NCBI GenBank assembly: GCA_015058875.1
Contig: SVBN01000001.1
Coordinates: 61,323-125,322 of the forward strand
Source of the DNA: Erysipelotrichaceae bacterium
GTDB lineage: Bacteria; Bacillota_I; Bacilli_A; Erysipelotrichales; Erysipelotrichaceae
Length of the DNA stretch: 64,000 nt
Reading direction: 5' to 3'
Position 1 is the first letter of the stretch, and the number at the start of each line of letters is the position of its first letter. This document shows positions 9,901 through 19,571 of this stretch, in pieces. Under the pieces are notes generated by a model, which was not told the origin of the DNA, made no database searches, and worked only from the letters and a program-made list of their open reading frames with translations. A program made the translations under genes and the position numbers.

Positions 9901-12900
9901 ATACTTTATCATACTCAGAGATCGGGCCACCTGCTTCTTTCTTCAGATCGTATTCCTGCTTTGCTTCTCTAGGCATTACTTTGGAAACTGTTTTCTCCTT
10001 GGTTTTGCCTTTCTCCCCGGTTGTTACCTTCGCATTCTCTACAGCCTTATTAAACTCCGCATTGAAGTCACTAACAGCTTCTGCATTTTCTACTGCGGCA
10101 TCAGCGGCTTCCTGTGCGACTGCTTCTGTGTGACTGTTGTCCGGGTCGAGAGTAGCTTTTATGGATTCTTTAACATTTTCCTTGGCCTGCTCTTTCACCA
10201 TGGGATCATCTGAGGTAAGAGCCTGTGCGGTTTCTTTTATAGCTTCATCATTAACTTTAACTTCGTTGTTCTTTGTCTTTTCGACTACAGGAGTCTGCGG
10301 TTTTGGAGGGTTCGCCGCTTTCGGTTCTTTCGGCTTGTTTACGAGTTCTCCTTTAGCATCGGCCTGCAAAGCCTTTACGTACTTATTAACGGCACGAGTA
10401 AGTTTCTTCTGATAGCTTTTTATCTCATTTGCATCCGCACCTGTGTTTTTGTATTCGCCAACCATTGTTTTGACGAAATCTTTTTTGTTAATTGATCCGT
10501 CTAAGAATTTACTCTGATTGTCGTCCAAGTAATTGAACCCATAACCTATCGCCCAATTGTTATCCGGGTTAGCGTCGTCGATAAGGTCGCCGAGATCGGA
10601 CTGTATATCCATAATGGCGTTAGCGTTCTGACGTTTTGTCGACAGTAGCTCATCACCGAGAACTTCCTTTATATAGTCCTCAATCTGCTGTGTATTTTTA
10701 CCTGCAAGTGCCAGCCTGTTCGCACCATCAAGGGCGTTTCCTGTGGCAAGATAATTGTCGATTGCTTTTGACAGATATCCATCAGTTGCCATTTCTTTCG
10801 GGAACAAATTGTTTTCTTTGATATAATCAATGACTTCTTGTTTCCGCTGTTCAATAGTTTTGGTTGCTGTATTTTCTGTTTCTACGGGAGTTTCAGCAAC
10901 AGGTTCAGTCTTCACTTCTTCCTGCTGTGTTGTCTCTTCTCCGCCAACAATCTGATCATATGTCTGCTGTTCTTCGTTAGGCGTGGTCGGAGCTGTGTTT
11001 TCGGCAGGTTGCATGGTTTCGTCGTAAATGTCTTGTTCTGTTTTCGGTGCTGATTTGGCTTCCTTTTCTACAAAGCTATTTCTATATGCCTTAGCTTCAT
11101 CGTACTGATCCTTCGGGAAGTTTTTCAGTTCTACGTCAGAATCCGAGTTTACCATGAATGCGACAGAGGGTTTGTTATGCGTTTCTCCAATGTAAGGATC
11201 ACCGAACTCTTCGTTCCACGCAAGGACTGACGCAACCTTGAATCCGAACTTCTTTTCATATAATTCGTTTAAAGGCTCAGCCTCTGCGGTGAAGCAGTCT
11301 AGTGTTTTTGCTTCTGACTTAACAATATCTGATATTGCATCAAGCCATCCGCCCTGTTCGTTCAAGTTGTAAACGCTAATTAAATCTCCGTCCGGGGTAA
11401 TAGAAAAACCACTCAAGCCGTCATCGCTCAAGTAGTTTCTGCAATCTTTATATCCCCATGTATTCACAGAACCATCATCATCGTATATGGTTTCCACAGG
11501 GTGGAGATCAACAAACTCCCCGTTTTTTGTAAAGGTTCTGCTTATTTCAAAAACATCGTGGAAAGCGTCGGCATTAGCGTTATCATAGACGTTATACTTT
11601 ACATCTCCACGCCTTGTTTTTCCTTTAAGTTCTACTACAGAAGATTCATCATCATTCCACAACCCGTTGCTTCTACGCTGTAATTCTCCTCGTAGTACTC
11701 CTGCCAATCGTCTTTTCGTGTCCGCATCAATTCTTCTGCTTCTGCTGTTCCAAGCCTCTGTGTCAGATATTCTACGAGCCGCTTCTTGAACTCCTCTGAA
11801 CTCATTTTCTCCATGGTTTTCCTCCGCCTCAATTATAGCATTGTTTAAAGAAGTAGTAAGGCTGTCTCTCCGTTTGCTTTCCAACTGTTTTTCGACAATG
11901 TTATCTATTTCGCCGAGCTTGTCTCTGTAATACTGAGCTGTGTCGGAATCGTACAAGTCGTACATCTGATTCAGTGGAGCGTTCTGATCCGCACCCTGTC
12001 CGATACCACTGAGTGTGTCACCGAGTGTAGCAGGCTGTTTCTGCGCCATTGTCTCTGCGAGTTCTTCGTCGGACGGTCTTTCGCCAAGAACTTCTTCTAT
12101 TCCTTCGAGCTGAGTAACATCTGTTACAGTATCGGCAATATGGATGCCATTGGAGTTTTTACCGATAGTAAATACTAATACTGCACCATGACCTTCCTTC
12201 GGCTGTTTGACAGTCTCCCAATCCGGGACAGCAACATAAAGCCCATCGCCATATTCGTTCCCGGGAGAAGGGATAAATTCTTCGTTGAATTCCTGTGCAG
12301 AATATACAGAATATCCTCTGTCTGTGAAGTCAGCATACAGATCATTGATTGTCCTGTACTTTTTATTCTTCAGCAGTTTACCAAATCTGTCGACTTCATT
12401 CTCCGCTTCGGTTAATCCTTCGGGTTTGCTACGCTTTTCGTACTGAGCATCGGGCAGATTCCATTCAAGATACTCCTGCAATTGTGCCTTCGTACTGTTT
12501 CTGATAGCGTTCGCACTTCTATGGTCGCCCATTGAATCAAGATAATTCGCATATTCGAACAATGTCTGCGTTACGCCAAGCTCTTCATTATAGATCGTAC
12601 TGAACTGACCGCTTGATTTGCTGTTTCTTCTCTTGGAAGCGTTACGTTTAACTGCCGCAAAACTGCCTGCTTCGCTTCCTTCAAGTGGTACATTCTGATA
12701 CTCTTCGCTAGGCTTATACGCTTTTTCATCAGTTTCTTTTGAGTCGATAACGTTCTCTTTTACTTTGCCCTCGGTCTCAGCCTTTGAAACACTAGCATTC
12801 ATTTTTGATTCAAATGCCGCACGCCTCTGAGCCTCTGTTAAGCCATCATTCGGAGTGGTAACAATCGGTTTAGCTTTCTGCTTGTTTTCCTTTTCTAAGT

Positions 12901-15289
12901 CTTTTAATTCTTTCTTCGACGGCCCTTTTTTCTTGGAGCTTTCGTCAATCAGAGAAGAGAAATCAAGGGCGTCACGAGATTCTCCAATCACCTCACGGAT
13001 AGCGTTTGTGGTGCGTTTCCCGGAGCGTTCTATTTCTTCAAGCTCAGTAACACCTCTAGACCGAGCATCGTTTATATACTGCTCAATGCGATAGATATCT
13101 TCTTCAAGCTGTGCGTCTGTAATATATTCGGTTTTATACGCCGCTCTGCTTCTGTATTTTCTGACAAGGCTGTCAATCATTTTTGGCAACTGAGACTCAT
13201 CAGCATTTAACAGTCGATTTGCAAGATTCACCTGCTCACTTACATGCTTATGAACTACAGAAGAGTTGTGACCGAAAATATCATCGAGTGCATCAATGAG
13301 GTCGTTCTGTCCTTGGATGTAGGTATTGCTTGAAGAAAGTGCGGTTGTGTCAGCATTCTTAATAGCCTTCTGCATTGCCCGTTCAGCTTTAGTAACGCTG
13401 TTATTTCCACCCATGAAATCCCTTGCTGTCTGAATTGCACGGTCAAGAAGAGTACCATTGCGGTTCGCAAAGTTCTGAATTGAATCGCTGTTTCCAAACA
13501 CTTCCTGCGCAAGGACGGCTACAGTCTCGTCATACCTCTGCTGTTCTGACAGGTTCGGGTCACGGACGAGTGCGTCCAACTTATCTGTAGCAACTTCCCC
13601 GGCTTCAGCCATTCCTATCAGAGTGTCATGCAGTTGCTTGTACTGCGGTGTCCCCTGTGTGGCATGTGTAAGCTCGTGGGCAAAGATAGTCATGACAGGG
13701 TCTTTCGCATTAGCGTTGATACGAAGCACTCCGTCAGTGTCTTGGAAGCCGTCTGCGCCGTTGATCTGATCCGAGGTGAACTCCACTCTAGCTCCTACTT
13801 TATTCGCAATAGAAGCGATGTTACGCACCTCAGACGGAGACAGTTTTGCCCCGGTAGTTCTAGCGGTATCTTCGATGATATCCATGTTAGCCTGCCGAGC
13901 CGCATTCCTTGTGACCGCATCCTCAGAGTTAAGATTTTCCGGGGTAGCAAATGCCCTCTGTGCCTGTGTACGGGCCGCAAGGATGGTGTCTCTGTTCATC
14001 TGTGCGCCTGTATCATTCGGGTTAATAGCGAGTGCCTGCTCCGCCATTTCAAGCTGAGTATTCAGATCGTTAATGGTGCGGTTGTAGTCGTTATTTCCTG
14101 TGACTCTGTCGATAGTTCCCTGTGGATTAGAGACCATGCCTCTGCCGAGATCCATCACACCTGCGGATAATGCACCCGAGGCGAATGAACCTGCCGCTCT
14201 CTTAGCTGTGTCGAGTGAGAGTGCTTCTCTTGTGGCGTCGCCGAAGTTTGTTTCTCCGAGTGTTGTGTTTACGTACGGATCAAGGACTTCACCGATGGCT
14301 TCTTCAAGGCCTTCATTAAGCACACTACCAAAGGACAGTCTGTCTACGCCGGGGATTTCCGGGTTAAGCATTTCAGTACCGACTTCTTTTCCTGCATTTG
14401 CGAGGCCATACTTAACAGCGGTATTAATATCATAACCACGGTCTAATGCCTCCTGTGCGGAAGAGCCGAATACATTAACGCCCATACCACCAAGCGATGC
14501 GAGTCTTGCTGTACCTTCTCCAAGAGCACCGACGCCGTTGCCCATCATTGCTGTAGGGATCTGATTACCGATGCTCTCAGTGAAGCCACCTAAACGTGTA
14601 CCACGCAGGTCGTTGTTGAACAGTTCATCGTAGCTATTGATTCTCTGAGCACGGTCTGAATTACGGATGATGTCACCGAGATGTGTGTTATCTACAGGCG
14701 TATAATCCGGGTTCATTACAGTCTCATAGTCCTGCTGACCGAATTCATCAATCGCACCGACGTACTGATTCTGAAGGTTGTTCTGAAGGTTGGTAGATAC
14801 GAAATCCAAAGCCGCCGCAGGAGCGTTTACAGTAGCACCTTTAAGAAACTGATTTGCGCCTGTAGCAAGTTCCTTCGCAATGTCAGTAGGTGTCTTTACA
14901 ATTCCACCCTCGTAGTCCTCAGATGTCAGCCAATTCTTAGCGGCTGTAGCTTTGTTCTTAAGAGTCTCGTTGCCCTTCTGCCTGCGTTCGGTTTCCTTCT
15001 GACGGGCGGCCTCTGCTTCGATCTTTTTCTTTTCTGCTTCAGCCTGTTTCTTCTCTGCTTCTGCACGTTTCTTTTCTGCTTCAGCCTGCTGTCTTGCCTG
15101 CTCTAACTGACGCTTACGTTCTTCTGCCTCACGCTGTCTCTGAGCCTGTTCCTGTGCTCTTCTCTGAGCTTCTAACTGTGCCTGTCTCTGAGCTTCTAAC
15201 TGTGCTCTCTGCTGTGCGGCCTGCTGTTGGCGAGCGATATTCGCCATTTCATTGCCTGCATTTTTAAGATAATCCATGAAGTTTGCCAT
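6905..15289 (-). CDS. giant polyvalent virion protein (2794 aa): Q/A/E-rich coiled coil, HExxH zincin-like peptidase, GNAT-like segment, large C-terminal region
   Basis: Single ORF; FAHELTHATQGT metallopeptidase motif; SGFSITPDGDLISVYN...LDCFTAEAEPLNELYEKKFGFKVAS GNAT-like; phage late operon position. Confidence 0.85.
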   Translation of the reverse strand: MANFMDYLKNAGNEMANIARQQQAAQQRAQLEAQRQAQLEAQRRAQEQAQRQREAEERKRQLEQARQQAEAEKKRAEAEKKQAEAEKKKIEAEAARQKETERRQKGNETLKNKATAAKNWLTSEDYEGGIVKTPTDIAKELATGANQFLKGATVNAPAAALDFVSTNLQNNLQNQYVGAIDEFGQQDYETVMNPDYTPVDNTHLGDIIRNSDRAQRINSYDELFNNDLRGTRLGGFTESIGNQIPTAMMGNGVGALGEGTARLASLGGMGVNVFGSSAQEALDRGYDINTAVKYGLANAGKEVGTEMLNPEIPGVDRLSFGSVLNEGLEEAIGEVLDPYVNTTLGETNFGDATREALSLDTAKRAAGSFASGALSAGVMDLGRGMVSNPQGTIDRVTGNNDYNRTINDLNTQLEMAEQALAINPNDTGAQMNRDTILAARTQAQRAFATPENLNSEDAVTRNAARQANMDIIEDTARTTGAKLSPSEVRNIASIANKVGARVEFTSDQINGADGFQDTDGVLRINANAKDPVMTIFAHELTHATQGTPQYKQLHDTLIGMAEAGEVATDKLDALVRDPNLSEQQRYDETVAVLAQEVFGNSDSIQNFANRNGTLLDRAIQTARDFMGGNNSVTKAERAMQKAIKNADTTALSSSNTYIQGQNDLIDALDDIFGHNSSVVHKHVSEQVNLANRLLNADESQLPKMIDSLVRKYRSRAAYKTEYITDAQLEEDIYRIEQYINDARSRGVTELEEIERSGKRTTNAIREVIGESRDALDFSSLIDESSKKKGPSKKELKDLEKENKQKAKPIVTTPNDGLTEAQRRAAFESKMNASVSKAETEGKVKENVIDSKETDEKAYKPSEEYQNVPLEGSEAGSFAAVKRNASKRRNSKSSGQFSTIYNEELGVTQTLFEYANYLDSMGDHRSANAIRNSTKAQLQEYLEWNLPDAQYEKRSKPEGLTEAENEVDRFGKLLKNKKYRTINDLYADFTDRGYSVYSAQEFNEEFIPSPGNEYGDGLYVAVPDWETVKQPKEGHGAVLVFTIGKNSNGIHIADTVTDVTQLEGIEEVLGERPSDEELAETMAQKQPATLGDTLSGIGQGADQNAPLNQMYDLYDSDTAQYYRDKLGEIDNIVEKQLESKRRDSLTTSLNNAIIEAEENHGENEFRGVQEAARRISDTEAWNSRSRRIDADTKRRLAGVLRGELQRRSNGLWNDDESSVVELKGKTRRGDVKYNVYDNANADAFHDVFEISRTFTKNGEFVDLHPVETIYDDDGSVNTWGYKDCRNYLSDDGLSGFSITPDGDLISVYNLNEQGGWLDAISDIVKSEAKTLDCFTAEAEPLNELYEKKFGFKVASVLAWNEEFGDPYIGETHNKPSVAFMVNSDSDVELKNFPKDQYDEAKAYRNSFVEKEAKSAPKTEQDIYDETMQPAENTAPTTPNEEQQTYDQIVGGEETTQQEEVKTEPVAETPVETENTATKTIEQRKQEVIDYIKENNLFPKEMATDGYLSKAIDNYLATGNALDGANRLALAGKNTQQIEDYIKEVLGDELLSTKRQNANAIMDIQSDLGDLIDDANPDNNWAIGYGFNYLDDNQSKFLDGSINKKDFVKTMVGEYKNTGADANEIKSYQKKLTRAVNKYVKALQADAKGELVNKPKEPKAANPPKPQTPVVEKTKNNEVKVNDEAIKETAQALTSDDPMVKEQAKENVKESIKATLDPDNSHTEAVAQEAADAAVENAEAVSDFNAEFNKAVENAKVTTGEKGKTKEKTVSKVMPREAKQEYDLKKEAGGPISEYDKVSRIEYIRGGESALEGKDIRACAQAYLDTPLNRNNAAATQQQAVGLAIATHLGMEYENIKKANKITVNKQGQYTKNGKVLDKNDPVLRQLADLDLTIQQVMAKERAGVTNAAQVMAMQRYMTAQDPVQRGNVLDKAVDDLNKDIKKQFGEDTDKLINNLSAEERNRLAECNSEEEYGEVIEDIMKRIGGEIPLTWADRRKSWRYTMMLFNPTTIIRNTGGNVLQQGMHTTKNQIAYLLEKALGDKYHLTAEQRHHTKADGTKARKNAQTEAIAKAFYDTMGIKKLTQSKYLAKSEITRYKRSFDTGILQKASDIVDWAMNNDKFGDEAFTSGRFVSELATQIDAEGYTVAEDGKTLVKDGKKLDIDDQNEVLNRMAPRAYQQALESTYHDFNSFAQWLNQLENSNKLAGIMVGGVAPFKNTPLNIMRRIGEYSPVGLANAVINNRSAVIKGTMSADTYIDNLAKGLTGTGIMGIGALLASLGTLKASDKDPDKLKAYKQDIGLTSEYALHFTDNDGKNYWYTVDWAGPVASVMLSGAEAYEVISDIYKNAKNGQEIFGDDALGSALDITFGLLAPVFATTMLQNVEETFESYSYGGMTNVLEQMILNYLGQYTPTMGAKINNVLDETKRSASGRNPIERFLRGQAKKIPGLDSAYNMVMGEHLLEPSINVKGEEEKNIGGNAFGRAIYNFLSPGNLSIDTSTEADRELLNLYGQTGDISLIPESYSNFMQDDVKYKFTAKERTEMNKYIGQNYMKEWEAFQNSATYKQAGDSADAREYKIDITEKIKRHAINNAKEKYFSRLGMGSVLSDKDALVNAFKSDYGVDNWQAYTMLSTESDKDSEGKTINNSKALKIRAQMENAGIYDKVIKDIEAGKYEPSDFGLNKTVVGLDAASFAERYMYLDQIENADDLEAYNNLFKKKKSSGKSSGKSSGSSSKSAKAEADAALKLYEKIMKGEISATKSAISKVTASLNKLDVDSYDEIMNKHKRMMSELDLYEI

Positions 15290-15310
15290 AATACCGCTCC
15301 CCTTTTAAAA

Positions 15311-16249
15311 TTAGAAACCGCCTTTTCTCCGAAGCCCTGCAAGTATATCGTTCCATCCGCTCTGCTGTCTCTGCTGAGGATTTACATAACGATCCTGCAT
15401 AGCCTGTGCGATAGCCGCCGCAGATGCTCTTGCAATGTCAGCATCCTGTACAGCATTGGTAGCATTCAGAGTAGTTCCTGCGAGGCCCGATGCCGCATTG
15501 TAGTAATCACTTGTTGCCGGGTTGTAGGAATATGTCGGCTGATTCTGAAGGCCATACATGAGCATGTCTCCGTAGTTAGAGAGTGATGCCATTTCGTTCT
15601 GAGCTTTCAGAGCCGCACCCTGTGCATACAGTTCAGCAATAGCCTGTTCAATCTGCCTTCTCTCGGATGCTTCCTGTAGATTGATCTTGTTGAGGTTGTT
15701 GTCGAAATTGTTATTCATGACGGTGTTTTCCATACGACCTGCGCCACCGTCTAAACGCCCTTGATTAGCAAGGGATTCACGCTGTTTCTTGATAGCCTTA
15801 TAACGGTTTACTTCAGACTGATTTCTCAGATCCGTATAGTCATTGCCGATATCGGTCAGCTGATTCCTGTACTTGCCTTCAGCCGCACTGATCTGAGCGT
15901 CAACCGCCGCATTCGCTTTACTGATAGCTTCATCACGAGCCGCCTGTAACTGAGCGAGATAATCTGCATAAGCGTTTCCACCATAGGATTCTCCGCCTCC
16001 CCAATCACCGCCGCTACTTCCGCCACCGCTCCAAGAATCTCCCGGAGTATAGTTAGAAGAAGTGTCCTGTGAAACAGGGTTATTGTTGTTGTAAGAGATT
16101 CTCCAATTAGTACCGTTACTGCTGACTACAGGTACGTTTGCATAATCAGATTTTCCATCCCCGGAATTGTAGTGTGTGCCATAGCCGCCCTGCCATCCTG
16201 TGCCTGCCGCACCTGTATTGCTGACGGGTTTAATTGTCCACTTTGCCAT
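15311..16249 (-). CDS. phage internal virion/pilot-like protein
   Basis: Gly/Ser-rich N-terminus, Ala/Gln-rich coiled coil; late operon position. Confidence 0.6.
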   Translation of the reverse strand: MAKWTIKPVSNTGAAGTGWQGGYGTHYNSGDGKSDYANVPVVSSNGTNWRISYNNNNPVSQDTSSNYTPGDSWSGGGSSGGDWGGGESYGGNAYADYLAQLQAARDEAISKANAAVDAQISAAEGKYRNQLTDIGNDYTDLRNQSEVNRYKAIKKQRESLANQGRLDGGAGRMENTVMNNNFDNNLNKINLQEASERRQIEQAIAELYAQGAALKAQNEMASLSNYGDMLMYGLQNQPTYSYNPATSDYYNAASGLAGTTLNATNAVQDADIARASAAAIAQAMQDRYVNPQQRQQSGWNDILAGLRRKGGF

Positions 16250-16306
16250 GTGTTCTCCTTTCCTAAAAGAAAAAGCCGGGCAAGCATTTCGCCCACCCGG
16301 TCAATT

Positions 16307-16711
16307 TCAACGTTCCATGTGATCCATAATTTTCTGAATAGCCTGCCGCTCTTTTGTGTCAGTGGCATCTCTCAGCATCTGATCAAGCATACCCATCATA
16401 TCGTCACCCGACATTCTGCTGTACGATCTCTCAGACCTGTAGCTATTCCGATAACTATTTTCATTGTCTCTACTGTAACGACCCATTGAGTCTCTGCGAG
16501 ATGACATTCTTCCGCTATAGTCATTACTGTAATCACGACTATAATCATCCCCGGAATACTCTTCCATTGCCATCACTGCTTTCAGAGACTTCAGAGAGTG
16601 AGTGAGTTTTTCAATATCATTCAGTGAGTCTCTCGTCAGTTTTCCGTCATCAGCGATTGCATCAAGTTCGTCGCAGAGCATCTGTTCAATCTTGTGCATC
16701 TTCTCGCTCAT
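16307..16711 (-). CDS. phage hypothetical protein (Ser/Arg/Tyr-rich linker)
   Basis: Complete ORF in late operon. Confidence 0.6.
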   Translation of the reverse strand: MSEKMHKIEQMLCDELDAIADDGKLTRDSLNDIEKLTHSLKSLKAVMAMEEYSGDDYSRDYSNDYSGRMSSRRDSMGRYSRDNENSYRNSYRSERSYSRMSGDDMMGMLDQMLRDATDTKERQAIQKIMDHMER

Positions 16712-16714
16712 AGA

Positions 16715-17401
16715 TTACCCCGTTGTTGTGGTATCTCTTGTCGGCGGATAAAGGCCAAGGAAGTACTGAGTCTGAGCAGTCAGAGCGTTCTGAACATAGT
16801 TATTAGCCTCGAGCGCATTGATCTTGTTATTCAGCTCAACGATCTTTTCGTTCTTAGCATCAATCTTGTCTGCGCACATCTTGTCGAGCACGGACTGTAC
16901 ACCATTCTGAATTGCCAACCGGGTAGCGGCACTTTCGCTCTGAACGATGTTCTGTGTCTGACAGGTAGCGAGACGATTGTCACAACAGCACTGAGCCAAC
17001 TGAGACTGCAAGCCATTCATTCCCTGTAACTCTGCAATCTGATTAGCATACATCTGCTGTGCGATGAGATTCTGAGCGTTGTTTACGGTAGCATTCACGC
17101 CTGCAAATCCACCGCAGAGAGCTGTCTGCACATCGCCGAAGCCTGTAGTTACAGCACTCTGAATGCCCATTGCCTGTGTGCCAAGCATCTGATCTCTGAA
17201 TCCATCGTTGATCTGATTGGAATTGTTCAGCCACGGGTACATGTTATTGCCTCCACCAAAGCCGTTACCCCATCCGCCCATCATAGCGAACAGGAACAGG
17301 ACAATCAGCCAAGAAGCATCACCACCGAAGCCACCAAAACCACTGTTGCCATACATAGGAGAGACAGGCATCACCATTCCGTTTTCGTTTTCAAGAGCCA
17401 T
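16715..17401 (-). CDS. phage membrane/pilot-like protein, Gly-rich TM N-terminus plus coiled coil
   Basis: SD AAGGAG before MALENENG; WLIVLFLFAMMGGWGNGFGGGNN then Q-rich helices. Confidence 0.65.
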   Translation of the reverse strand: MALENENGMVMPVSPMYGNSGFGGFGGDASWLIVLFLFAMMGGWGNGFGGGNNMYPWLNNSNQINDGFRDQMLGTQAMGIQSAVTTGFGDVQTALCGGFAGVNATVNNAQNLIAQQMYANQIAELQGMNGLQSQLAQCCCDNRLATCQTQNIVQSESAATRLAIQNGVQSVLDKMCADKIDAKNEKIVELNNKINALEANNYVQNALTAQTQYFLGLYPPTRDTTTTG

Positions 17402-17448
17402 GTGTTCTCCTTCTATACTCACACCCATTGCGCACTGAGTGCTTGTAA

Positions 17449-17646
17449 CTATCTCGGCATGTTCCTCATAAACTGATCCGCCATCTGCTTCAGCTGATTG
17501 AACTGAGCCTGTGACATCTGACCGCTTGCAAGTAACTGCTGTACGATCTGCTGAGGATTTCCTTTAAAGTTCTTTCTGAACTGCTCGAACTGAGACATGA
17601 TGTTGTTGTTCTGATTACCGAACTGCTGAAATAACGGATTAGCCAT
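17449..17646 (-). CDS. phage small Gln/Asn-rich protein
   Basis: Complete ORF in late operon. Confidence 0.6.
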   Translation of the reverse strand: MANPLFQQFGNQNNNIMSQFEQFRKNFKGNPQQIVQQLLASGQMSQAQFNQLKQMADQFMRNMPR

Positions 17647-17923
17647 GTATAGACTCCTTCAGTTCTTGGATCATCTTTGCGAGTTCGTCTTTCGTTACAT
17701 ACACATCGTTCTTTGACGGAGTGTCTTCACGGATTGTATAGTCGAGAATCTTCATAGTAGGTTTACCTGTCTGATCGACCGACTTGAGATAAACCACCTG
17801 TGCGTCTGAATCAAATAAAGGTACTGTCTGCCCGGGTGCTACGGCATAACCCTGTGCGCCTGCAAGACCCTGTACCCAAATAATTGAGCTTGGTGAGAGA
17901 TACGGATTGTAGTATGGACTCAT
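17639..17923 (-). CDS. phage hypothetical protein
   Basis: SD AAGGAGAAGAAGG before MSPYYNPYLSPSS. Confidence 0.65.
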   Translation of the reverse strand: MSPYYNPYLSPSSIIWVQGLAGAQGYAVAPGQTVPLFDSDAQVVYLKSVDQTGKPTMKILDYTIREDTPSKNDVYVTKDELAKMIQELKESIHG

Positions 17924-18306
17924 TCCTTCTTCTCCTTTTCCCAATAAAAAATGGGTATCTCCTGTGAAGAATCCCAAGTGTCATAATGATTTCCATCTAT
18001 GATAGCAACGACATGTGTTCCTGTGGCGAGGAGATATTCCCCGTGAGGATAATCTTTACAAAAGTCTGTAACGGTATAGCAGTCCGGGCACGTATCCGGG
18101 AGAAGTTTTTGCTTGTATCCTTTCTTCTTCAGATAGGCCGCCCAAACTGAATTCTCAATCGGAGGACGATGCATCATTAGCCCCTGTACGGATAAGTCCA
18201 TGTATATCTCTTCCCAAGATTTTCTCTCTAGCATTGCTATGCCTCGATACACACAGTCGCTTGTCCGTATATCTTCCGGGTTCTGATTATTTCTGATCCA
18301 CACCAT
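17920..18306 (-). CDS. phage papain-like/C39-like cysteine peptidase-fold protein (putative)
   Basis: Ordered TSDCVYR...THVVAI...YDTWD Cys-His-Asp pattern; beside lysis genes. Confidence 0.5.
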   Translation of the reverse strand: MVWIRNNQNPEDIRTSDCVYRGIAMLERKSWEEIYMDLSVQGLMMHRPPIENSVWAAYLKKKGYKQKLLPDTCPDCYTVTDFCKDYPHGEYLLATGTHVVAIIDGNHYDTWDSSQEIPIFYWEKEKKE

Positions 18307-18715
18307 CAGCTTTTTTCTGCAACACTTCGATAGCGTTCTTCATTGCGGAAGGCATCGGGATACCCATCAGTCCTGCATTTTCAACGATACTCAGTAGCTC
18401 ATTTGCTGAGAAGCCGATAACTGATGCATCCCGGACAAAGTTTGTTCCGATCAGAAGATCAACCCGTGTGGCAACAAGAACCATCAGAAGTGTTACGCAT
18501 TTTCTGACAAGGCCCTTCCATCCTGCACGGGATTCAAGTTTACCGTCTTCAGTCTTCTTACTCTTACCGAAAACAGCCGCAACAAGAAGGCCTGTAATAT
18601 AGTCAATAATCATTAAGATGACAAGCGTAGTCATGCCCGAAGTCCATCCCCCATATAAATGAGCGATAGCCGCTCCGATAATACCTATGCCTGTAAAGAT
18701 TACTTCTTTATTCAT
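18287..18715 (-). CDS. phage holin (phage_holin_4 / TcdE-like)
   Basis: TM segments with MIIDYITGLLVA...KTEDGKLESRAGWKGLVRK signature. Confidence 0.85.
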   Translation of the reverse strand: MNKEVIFTGIGIIGAAIAHLYGGWTSGMTTLVILMIIDYITGLLVAAVFGKSKKTEDGKLESRAGWKGLVRKCVTLLMVLVATRVDLLIGTNFVRDASVIGFSANELLSIVENAGLMGIPMPSAMKNAIEVLQKKADGVDQK

Positions 18716-19463
18716 AATCCACCTTCTTCTTTGCGATAAATGCATCGGCGAATCCGTTGTTCTTCAACTCCTCACACAGCAGTTTTGCGTTCCGGGGAAT
18801 TGCGAATGCGCCTATCTGTACCCGGTATAATCCATCTTCTCCTCTCGGAATGTAATAACTATAGCCGAGTGCCTTTAATTCTTTTGTCGCTTTAACTGCG
18901 TTACCGTAAGTGGAGTACGCTCCGACCTGCACACAGTAAAGTATTGTAGAAGGGTTTACACCTTTCAGACCCTTGTTAATCTGCTCTGCTATGTAAGGGA
19001 ACATGGACGCAAGATAATTTCCCGGGCAAAGTGTGTTCGCCCAATATCTGTGCATCTGAAGATTGCCTTCTTTGTCTCCCGTGAAGGTGATCTTTTTAAT
19101 GTTGTTCCGCTTACATATGTCAATGCAGAGTTCTATGCATCGAGAAATGACAAGATCTGACACATGCCAATTCGGCGCAGTGGAATCGTTGGCGCATTCG
19201 ATGGTAACAGAATGGGAGTCGATCGAAAAGGAGGAGGTGCACCATTGACGTACGGATTCGGGGACGTACTGACCAATTCTTCCATCTGTGCCGATGGCAT
19301 ATGTCGTGCTTGCCGCTCGGGATTTGCAAATCTGACCCATAGTCTCTACACTCAGCATTCCTGCCATGTGATGGATGACGATGGTATCAATTACTTTGTC
19401 GGGTACTTCTGTATAATTCGGAGACCAATCGACGTACTGTACAAGTTCACTGTCGGGTTTCAT
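18708..19463 (-). CDS. N-acetylmuramoyl-L-alanine amidase (Amidase_2) with C-terminal SPOR domain (endolysin)
   Basis: DTIVIHHMAG, MHRYWANTLCPG; VQVGAYSTYGNAVKATKELKALGYSYYI SPOR. Confidence 0.9.
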   Translation of the reverse strand: MKPDSELVQYVDWSPNYTEVPDKVIDTIVIHHMAGMLSVETMGQICKSRAASTTYAIGTDGRIGQYVPESVRQWCTSSFSIDSHSVTIECANDSTAPNWHVSDLVISRCIELCIDICKRNNIKKITFTGDKEGNLQMHRYWANTLCPGNYLASMFPYIAEQINKGLKGVNPSTILYCVQVGAYSTYGNAVKATKELKALGYSYYIPRGEDGLYRVQIGAFAIPRNAKLLCEELKNNGFADAFIAKKKVDYE

Positions 19464-19571
19464 AGCCACTCCTTTCAAAATAAAAAGGGCAAGGGTGGAA
19501 TGGTAATGCCCGATGAAAGGTGCCTTGCCCTATTACAAATTTACTTATTTTGCGTCTGTCTCGGCGGACAA

